This document shows positions 51,659 through 61,214 of a DNA stretch of 64,000 nt, one piece after another (position 1 is the first letter of the stretch; each line of letters starts with the position of its first letter). Origin of the DNA: Balanoglossus misakiensis (lineage: Eukaryota > Hemichordata); assembly GCA_040954595.2 (NCBI GenBank), contig CM082590.2:2604001-2668000 (forward strand), in the 5' to 3' direction. The position numbers and the translations under genes were made by a program. A model generated the notes under the pieces. The model was not told the origin of the DNA, ran no database searches, and worked only from the letters and a program-made list of their open reading frames with translations.

Positions 51659-53513
51659 GCGCATAAGAAAGTTTTCCACTAGACTCCGTAGATCGACGAA
51701 TAGTTCTAAAATGTCCATGGTTGCTTCCAAACAAAGCCTGGTTTGTTTACAAAATTCTGTTGTGATGCGCAGAACACATAGATAGGCCTATGCGCATATG
51801 AACGTTTTCCACTATACTCTGTAGATCGAGAGTTAGTTCTAAAATTTCCATGTTTGCTTCCAAACAGCCTCGTTTATTTACGGAATTCTGTTTTGAGGCG
51901 CAGAACACATAGATACGCATATGTGCATAAGAAAGTTTTCCACTATAGACTCTGTACATCGAGAGATAGTTCTAAAATTTCCATGGTTGCTTCCAAACAC
52001 AGCCTCGTTTGTTTACAAAATTCTGTTGTGATGCGCAGAACACATATATAGGCCTATGCGCATAAGAACGTTTTCCACTAGACTCTGTAGATCGACGGAT
52101 AGTTCTAAAATTTCCATGGTTGCTTCCAAACAGCCTCGTTTATTTACCGAATTCTGTTGTGAGGCACAGAACACATAGATAGGCCTATGTGCATAAGAAA
52201 GTTTTCCACTATAGACTCTGTAGATCGAGAGATAGTTCTAAAATGTCCATGGTTGCTTTCAAACACAGCCTCGTTTGTTTACAAAATTCTTTTGTGATGC
52301 GCAGAACACATATATAGGCCTATGCGCATAAGAACGTTTTCCACTAGACTCTGTAGATCGACGGATAGTTGTAAAATTTCCATGGTTGCTTCCAAACAGC
52401 CTCGTTTATTTACCGAATTCTGTTGTGAGGCACAGAACACATAGATAGGCCTATGTGCATAAGAAAGTTTTCCACTAGACTCTGTAGATCGAGAGATAGT
52501 TCTAAAATTTCCATGGTTGCTTCCAAACACAGCCTCGTTTGTTTACAAAATTCTGTTGTGATGCGCAGAACACATATATAGGCCTATGCGCATAATAACG
52601 TTTTCCACTAGACTCTGTAGATCGACGGATAGTTGTAAAATTTCCATGGTTGCTTCCAAACAGCCTCGTTTATTTACCGAATTCTGTTGTGAGGCGCAGA
52701 ACACATAGATAGGCATATGTGCATAAGAAAGTTTTCCACTATAGACTCTGTAGATCGAGAGATAGTTCTAAAATGTCCATGGTTGCTTCCAAACACAGCC
52801 TCGTTTGTTTACAAAATTCTGTTGTGATGCGCACAACACATATATAGGCCTATGCGCATAATAACGTTTTCCACTAGACTCTGTAGATCGACGGATAGTT
52901 GTAAAATTTCCATGGTTGCTTCCAAACAGCCTCCTTTATTTACCGAATTCTGTTGTGAGGCGCAGAACACATAGATAGGCATATGTGCATAAGAAAGTTT
53001 TCCACTATAGACTCTGTAGATCGAGAGATAGTTCTAAAATGTCCATGGTTGCTACCAAACACAGCCTCGTTTGTTTACAAAATTCTGTTGTGATGCGCAG
53101 AACACATATATAGGACTATGCGCATAAGAACGTTTCCACTAGACTCTGTAGATCGACGGATAGCTATACAATTTCCATGGTTGCTTCCAAACAGCCTCGT
53201 TTATTTACCGATTTCTGTTGTGATGCGCAGAACACATAGATAGGCCTATGCGCATATGAACGTTTTCCACTATACACTGTAGATCGAGAGATAGTTCTAA
53301 AACTTCCATGTTTGCTTCCAAACAGCCTCGTTTATTTGCGGAAATCTGTTTTGAGGCGCAGAACACATAGATAGGCATATGTGAATAAGAAAGTTTTCCA
53401 CTATAGACTCTGTAGATCGAGAGATAGTTGTAAAATTTCCATGGTTGCTTCCAAACAGCCTCGTTTATTTACCGATTTCTGTTGTGAGGCGCAGAACACA
53501 TAGATAGGCCTAT

Positions 53514-53637
53514 GCGCATAAAAAACTTTTCAACTTTAGATCAACGGATAGTTCAAAAATTTCCATGGTTGTTTCCAAACAGCCTCGTTTATTTACCGAA
53601 TTCTGTTGTGATGCGTAGAACACATACATATGCCTAT
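53514..53637 (+). repeat. 124-bp marker monomer, occurrence 8
   Basis: It is the copy of occurrence 6 at +22,398 bp. No further occurrence is seen to the window end. Confidence 0.88.
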
Positions 53638-56600
53638 GCGCATAAGAAAGTTTTCCACTAGACTCCGTAGATCGACGAATAGTTCTAAAATGTCCATGGT
53701 TGCTTCCAAACAAAGCCTGGTTTGTTTACAAAATTCTGTTGTGATGCGCAGAACACATAGATAGGCCTATGCGCATATGAACGTTTTCCACTATACTCTG
53801 TAGATCGAGAGTTAGTTCTAAAATTTCCATGTTTGCTTCCAAACAGCCTCGTTTATTTACAGAATTCTGTTTTGAGGCGCAGAACACATAGATAGGCATA
53901 TGTGCATAAGAAAGTTTTCCACTATAGACTCTGTACATCGAGAGATAGTTCTAAAATTTCCATGGTTGCTTCCAAACACAGCCTCGTTTGTTTACAAAAT
54001 TCTGTTGTGATGCGCAGAACACATATATAGGCCTATGCGCATAAGAACGTTTTCCACTAGACTCTGTAGATCGACGGATAGTTCTAAAATTTCCATGGTT
54101 GCTTCCAAACAGCCTCGTTTATTTACCGAATTCTGTTGTGAGGCACAGAACACATAGATAGGCCTATGTGCATAAGAAAGTTTTCCACTATAGACTCTGT
54201 AGATCGAGAGATAGTTCTAAAATGTCCATGGTTGCTTTCAAACACAGCCTCGTTTGTTTACAAAATTCTTTTGTGATGCGCAGAACACATATATAGGCCT
54301 ATGCGCATAAGAACGTTTTCCACTAGACTCTGTAGATCGACGGATAGTTGTAAAATTTCCATGGTTGCTTCCAAACAGCCTCGTTTATTTACCGAATTCT
54401 GTTGTGAGGCACAGAACACATAGATAGGCCTATGTGCATAAGAAAGTTTTCCACTATAGACTCTGTAGATCGAGAGATAGTTCTAAAATGTCCATGGTTG
54501 CTTCCAAACACAGCCTCGTTTGTTTACAAAATTCTGTTGTGATGCGCAGAACACATATATAGGACTATGCGCATAAGAACGTTTCCACTAGACTCTGTAG
54601 ATCGACGGATAGCTATACAATTTCCATGGTTGCTTCCAAACAGCCTCGTTTATTTACCGATTTCTGTTGTGAGGCGCAGAACACATGATAGGCCTATGCG
54701 CATGAGACATTTTTCCACTAGACTCTGTAGATCGACGGATAGTTGTAAAATTTCATGGTTGCTTCCAAATACAGCCTCGTTTATTTACAGATTTCTGTTG
54801 TGATGCGCATAACACATAGATAGGCCTATGCGCATAAGAACGTTTTCCACTAGACTTTGTAGATCGACGGATAGTTGTACAATGTCCATGGTTGCTTCCA
54901 AACAGCCTCGTTTATTTACCGAATTGTGTTGTGAGGCGCAGAACACGTAATAGGTCTATGCGCATAAGGAAGTTTTCCACCAGACTCTGTAGATCGACGG
55001 ATAGTTGTACAATTTCCATGGTTGCTTCCAAACAGCCTCGTTTATTTACCGATTTCTGTTGTGAGGCGCAGAACACATGATAGGCCTATGCGCATAAGAC
55101 ATTTTTCCACTAGACTCTGTAGATCGACGGATAGTTCTAAAATTTCCATGGTTGCTTCCAAACAGCCTCGTTTATTTACCAAATTCTGTTGTGATGCGCA
55201 GAACACATATATAGGCCTATGCGCATAATAACGTTTTCCACTAGACTCTGTAGATCGACGGATAGTTGTAAAATTTCCATGGTTGCTTCCAAACAGCCTC
55301 GTTTATTTACCGATTTCTGTTGTGATGCGCAGAACACATAGATAGGCATATGTGCATAATAAAGTTTTCCACTAGACTCTGTAGATCGAGAGATAGTTCT
55401 AAAATTTCCATGGTTGCTTCCAAACACAGCCTCGTTTGTTTACAAAATTCTGTTGTGATGCGCAGAACACATATATAGGCCTATGCGCATAATAACGTTT
55501 TCCACTAGACTCTGTAGATCGACGGATAGTTGTAAAATTTCCATGGTTGCTTCCAAACAGCCTCGTTTATTTACCGAATTCTGTTGTGAGGCGCAGAACA
55601 CATAGATAGGCATATGTGCATAAGAAAGTTTTCCACTATAGACTCTGTAGATCGAGAGATAGTTCTAAAATGTCCATGGTTGCTTCCAAACACAGCCTCG
55701 TTTGTTTACAAAATTCTGTTGTGATGCGCAGAACACATATATAGGCCTATGCGCATAATAACGTTTTCCACTAGACTCTGTAGATCGACGGATAGTTGTA
55801 AAATTTCCATGGTTGCTTCCAAACAGCCTCGTTTATTTACCGAATTCTGTTGTGAGGCGCAGAACACGTAATAGGTCTATGCGCATAAGGAAGTTTTCCA
55901 CCAGACTCTGTAGATCGACGGATAGTTGTAAAATTTCATGGTTGCTTCCAAATACAGCCTCGTTTATTTACCGATTTCTGTTGTGATGCGCATAACACAT
56001 AGATAGGCCTATGCGCATAAGAACGTTTTCCACTAGACTCTGTAGATCGACGGATAGTTGTACAATTTCCATGGTTGCTTCCAAACAGCCTCGTTTATTT
56101 ACCGATTTCTGTTGTGAGGCGCAGAACACATGATAGGCCTATGCGCATAAGACATTTTTCCACTAGACTCTGTAGATCGACGGATAGTTCTAAAATTTCC
56201 ATGGTTGCTTCCAAACAGCCTCGTTTATTTACCGAATTCTGTTGTGAGGCGCAGAGCACGTAATAGGCCTATGCGCATAAGAAAGTTTTCCACCAGACTC
56301 TGTAGATCGACGGATAGTTGTAAAATTTCCATGGTTGCTTCCAAACAGCCTCGTTTATTTACCGATTTCTGTTGTGATGCGCAGAACACATAGATAAGCA
56401 TATGTGCATAATAAAGTTTTCCACTAGACTCTGTAGATCGAGAGATAGTTCTAAAATTTCCATGGTTGCTTCCAAACACAGCCTCGTTTGTTTACAAAAT
56501 TCTGTTGTGATGCGCAGAACACATATATAGGCCTATGCGCATAATAACGTTTTCCACTAGACTCTGTAGATCGACGGATAGTTGTAAAATTTCCATGGTT

Positions 56601-58125
56601 GCTTCCAAACAGCCTCGTTTATTTACCGATTTCTGTTGTGATGCGCAGAACACATAGATAGGCATATGTGCATAATAAAGTTTTCCACTAGACTCTGTAG
56701 ATCGAGAGATAGTTCTAAAATTTCCATGGTTGCTTCCAAACACAGCCTCGTTTGTTTACAAAATTCTGTTGTGATGCGCAGAACACATATATAGGCCTAT
56801 GCGCATAATAACGTTTTCCACTAGACTCTGTAGATCGACGGATAGTTGTAAAATTTCCATGGTTGCTTCCAAACAGCCTCGTTTATTTACCGAATTCTGT
56901 TGTGAGGCGCAGAACACATAGATAGGCATATGTGCATAAGAAAGTTTTCCACTATAGACTCTGTAGATCGAGAGATAGTTCTAAAATGTCCATGGTTGCT
57001 TCCAAACACAGCCTCGTTTGTTTACAAAATTCTGTTGTGATGCGCAGAACACATATATAGGCCTATGCGCATAATAACGTTTTCCACTAGACTCTGTAGA
57101 TCGACGGATAGTTGTAAAATTTCCATGGTTGCTTCCAAACAGCCTCGTTTATTTACCGAATTCTGTTGTGAGGCGCAGAACACGTAATAGGTCTATGCGC
57201 ATAAGGAAGTTTTCCACCAGACTCTGTAGATCGACGGATACTTGTAAAATTTCATGGTTGCTTCCAAATACAGCCTCGTTTATTTACCGATTTCTGTTGT
57301 GATGCGCATAACACATAGATAGGCCTATGCGCATAAGAACGTTTTCCACTAGACTCTGTAGATCGACGGATAGTTGTACAATTTCCATGGTTGCTTCCAA
57401 ACAGCCTCGTTTATTTACCGATTTCTGTTGTGAGGCGCAGAACACATGATAGGCCTATGCGCATAAGACATTTTTCCACTAGACTCTGTAGATCGACGGA
57501 TAGTTCTAAAATTTCCATGGTTGCTTCCAAACAGCCTCGTTTATTTACCGAATTCTGTTGTGAGGCGCAGAGCACGTAATAGGCCTATGCGCATAAGAAA
57601 GTTTTCCACCAGACTCTGTAGATCGACGGATAGTTGTAAAATTTCCATGGTTGCTTCCAAACAGCCTCGTTTATTTACCGATTTCTGTTGTGATGCGCAG
57701 AACACATAGATAAGCATATGTGCATAATAAAGTTTTCCACTAGACTCTGTAGATCGAGAGATAGTTCTAAAATTTCCATGGTTGCTTCCAAACACAGCCT
57801 CGTTTGTTTACAAAATTCTGTTGTGATGCGCAGAACACATATATAGGCCTATGCGCATAATAACGTTTTCCACTAGACTCTGTAGATCGACGGATAGTTG
57901 TAAAATTTCCATGGTTGCTTCCAAACAGCCTCGTTTATTTACCGAATTCTGTTGTGAGGCGCAGAACACATAGATAGGCATATGTGCATAAGAAAGTTTT
58001 CCACTATAGACTCTGTAGATCGAGAGATAGTTCTAAAATGTCCATGGTTGCTTCCAAACACAGCCTCGTTTGTTTACAAAATTCTGTTGTGATGCGCAGA
58101 ACACATATATAGGCCTATGCGCATA

Positions 58126-61100
58126 ATAACGTTTTCCACTAGACTCTGTAGATCGACGGATAGTTGTAAAATTTCCATGGTTGCTTCCAAACAGCCTCGT
58201 TTATTTACCGAATTCTGTTGTGAGGCGCAGAACACATAGATAGGCATATGTGCATAAGAAAGTTTTCCACTATAGACTCTGTAGATCGAGAGATAGTTCT
58301 AAAATGTCCATGGTTGCTACCAAACACAGCCTCGTTTGTTTACAAAATTCTGTTGTGATACGCAGAACACATATATAGGCATATGCGCATAAGAACGTTT
58401 CCACTAGACTCTGTAGATCGACGGATAGCTGTAAAATTTCCATGGTTGCTTCCAAACAGCCTCGTTTATTTACCGATTTCTGTTGTGAGGCGCAGAACAC
58501 ATGATAGGCCTATGCGCATGAGACATTTTTCCACTAGACTCTGTAGATCGACGGATAGTTGTAAAATTTCATGGTTGCTTCCAAATACAGCCTCGTTTAT
58601 TTAGCGATTTCTGTTGTGATGCGCATAACACATAGATAGGCCTATGCGCATAAGAACGTTTTCCACTAGACTTTGTAGATCGACGGATAGTTGTACAATG
58701 TCCATGGTTGCTTCCAAACAGCCTCGTTTATTTACCGAATTCTGTTGTGAGGCGCAGAACACGTAATAGGTCTATGCGCATAAGGAAGTTTTCCACCAGA
58801 CTCTGTAGATCGACGGATAGTTGTAAAATTTCATGGTTGCTTCCAAATACAGCCTCGTTTATTTACCGATTTCTGTTGTGATGCGCATAACACATAGATA
58901 GGCCTATGCGCATAAGAACGTTTTCCACTAGACTCTGTAGATCGACGGATAGTTGTACAATTTCCATGGTTGCTTCCAAACAGCCTCGTTTATTTACCGA
59001 TTTCTGTTGTGAGGCACAGAACACATGATAGGCCTATGCGCATAAGACATTTTTCCACTAGACTCTGTAGATCGACGGATAGTTCTAAAATTTCCATGGT
59101 TGCTTCCAAACAGCCTCGTTTATTTACCGAATTCTGTTGTGAGGCGCAGAGCACGTAATAGGCCTATGCGCATAAGAAAGTTTTCCACCAGACTCTGTAG
59201 ATCGACGGATAGTTGTAAAATTTCCATGGTTGCTTCCAAACAGCCTCGTTTATTTACCGATTTCTGTTGTGATGCGCAGAACACATAGATAGGCATATGT
59301 GCATAATAAAGTTTTCCACTAGACTCTGTAGATCGAGAGATAGTTCTAAAATTTCCATGGTTGCTTCCAAACAGCCTCGTTTATTTACCGAATTCTGTTG
59401 TGAGGCGCAGAGCACGTAATAGGCCTATGCGCATAAGAAAGTTTTCCACCAGACTCTGTAGATCGACGGATAGTTGTAAAATTTCCATGGTTGCTTCCAA
59501 ACAGCCTCGTTTATTTACCGATTTCTGTTGTGATGCGCAGAACACATAGATAAGCATATGTGCATAATAAAGTTTTCCACTAGACTCTGTAGATCGAGAG
59601 ATAGTTCTAAAATTTCCATGGTTGCTTCCAAACACAGCCTCGTTTGTTTACAAAATTCTGTTGTGATGCGCAGAACACATATATAGGCCTATGCGCATAA
59701 TAACGTTTTCCACTAGACTCTGTAGATCGACGGATAGTTGTAAAATTTCCATGGTTGCTTCCAAACAGCCTCGTTTATTTACCGAATTCTGTTGTGAGGC
59801 GCAGAACACATAGATAGGCATATGTGCATAAGAAAGTTTTCCACTATAGACTCTGTAGATCGAGAGATAGTTCTAAAATGTCCATGGTTGCTTCCAAACA
59901 CAGCCTCGTTTGTTTACAAAATTATGTTGTGATGCGCAGAACACATATATAGGCCTATGCGCATAATAACGTTTTCCACTAGACTCTGTAGATCGACGGA
60001 TAGTTGTAAAATTTCCATGGTTGCTTCCAAACAGCCTCGTTTATTTACCGAATTCTGTTGTGAGGCGCAGAACACATAGATAGGCATATGTGCATAAGAA
60101 AGTTTTCCACTATAGACTCTGTAGATCGAGAGATAGTTCTAAAATGTCCATGGTTGCTACCAAACACAGCCTCGTTTGTTTACAAAATTCTGTTGTGATG
60201 CGCAGAACACATATATAGGCCTATGCGCATAAGAACGTTTCCACTAGACTCTGTAGATCGACGGATAGCTGTAAAATTTCCATGGTTGCTTCCAAACAGC
60301 CTCGTTTATTTACCGATTTCTGTTGTGAGGCGCAGAACACATGATAGGCCTATGCGCATGAGACATTTTTCCACTAGACTCTGTAGATCGACGGATAGTT
60401 GTAAAATTTCATGGTTGCTTCCAAATACAGCCTCGTTTATTTAGCGATTTCTGTTGTGATGCGCATAACACATAGATAGGCCTATGCGCATAAGAACGTT
60501 TTCCACTAGACTTTGTAGATCGACGGATAGTTGTACAATGTCCATGGTTGCTTCCAAACAGCCTCGTTTATTTACCGAATTCTGTTGTGAGGCGCAGAAC
60601 ACGTAATAGGTCTATGCGCATAAGGAAGTTTTCCACCAGACTCTGTAGATCGACGGATACTTGTAAAATTTCATGGTTGCTTCCAAATACAGCCTCGTTT
60701 ATTTACCGATTTCTGTTGTGATGCGCATAACACATAGATAGGCCTATGCGCATAAGAACGTTTTCCACTAGACTCTGTAGATCGACGGATAGTTGTACAA
60801 TTTCCAGGGTTGCTTCCAAACAGCCTCGTTTATTTACCGATTTCTGTTGTGAGGCACAGAACACATGATAGGCCTATGCGCATAAGACATTTTTCCACTA
60901 GACTCTGTAGATCGACGGATAGTTCTAAAATTTCCATGGTTGCTTCCAAACAGCCTCGTTTATTTACCGAATTCTGTTGTGAGGCGCAGAGCACGTAATA
61001 GGCCTATGCGCATAAGAAAGTTTTCCACCAGACTCTGTAGATCGACGGATAGTTGTAAAATTTCCATGGTTGCTTCCAAACAGCCTCGTTTATTTACCGA

Positions 61101-61214
61101 TTTCTGTTGTGATGCGCAGAACACATAGATAGGCATATGTGCATAATAAAGTTTTCCACTAGACTCTGTAGATCGAGAGATAGTTCTAAAATTTCCATGG
61201 TTGCTTCCAAACAC
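58126..61214 (+). repeat. 1,840-bp duplication (14 monomers) only in the right super-HOR copy
   Basis: 58,383, 58,970 and 59,100 recur at 60,223, 60,810 and 60,940 (+1,840 bp). The matched parts are about 58,126-59,374 and 59,966-61,214. The equivalent place in the left copy (35.7-37.6 kb) has no second copy. The right part carries a private ttccagggttgc near 60,805 that destroys the usual ccatgg, and a gatacttgtaaaat variant near 60,657. Confidence 0.83.

Larger units (their letters stand above)
51365..59966 (+). repeat. Duplicate of 28,967-37,568 (22,398-bp offset)
   Basis: More than twenty landmark positions from 29,133 to 36,983 recur at exactly +22,398 bp, so about 8.6 kb aligns without a net indel. 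Private changes of the left copy, such as gatacgcatatg, gcgcacaacac, gcctcctttattt, ttacagaattctg and accgaattgtg, are all present here. The few differences seen lie near the right end: g37155 is a at 59,553, and c37526 is a at 59,924. Confidence 0.92.
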
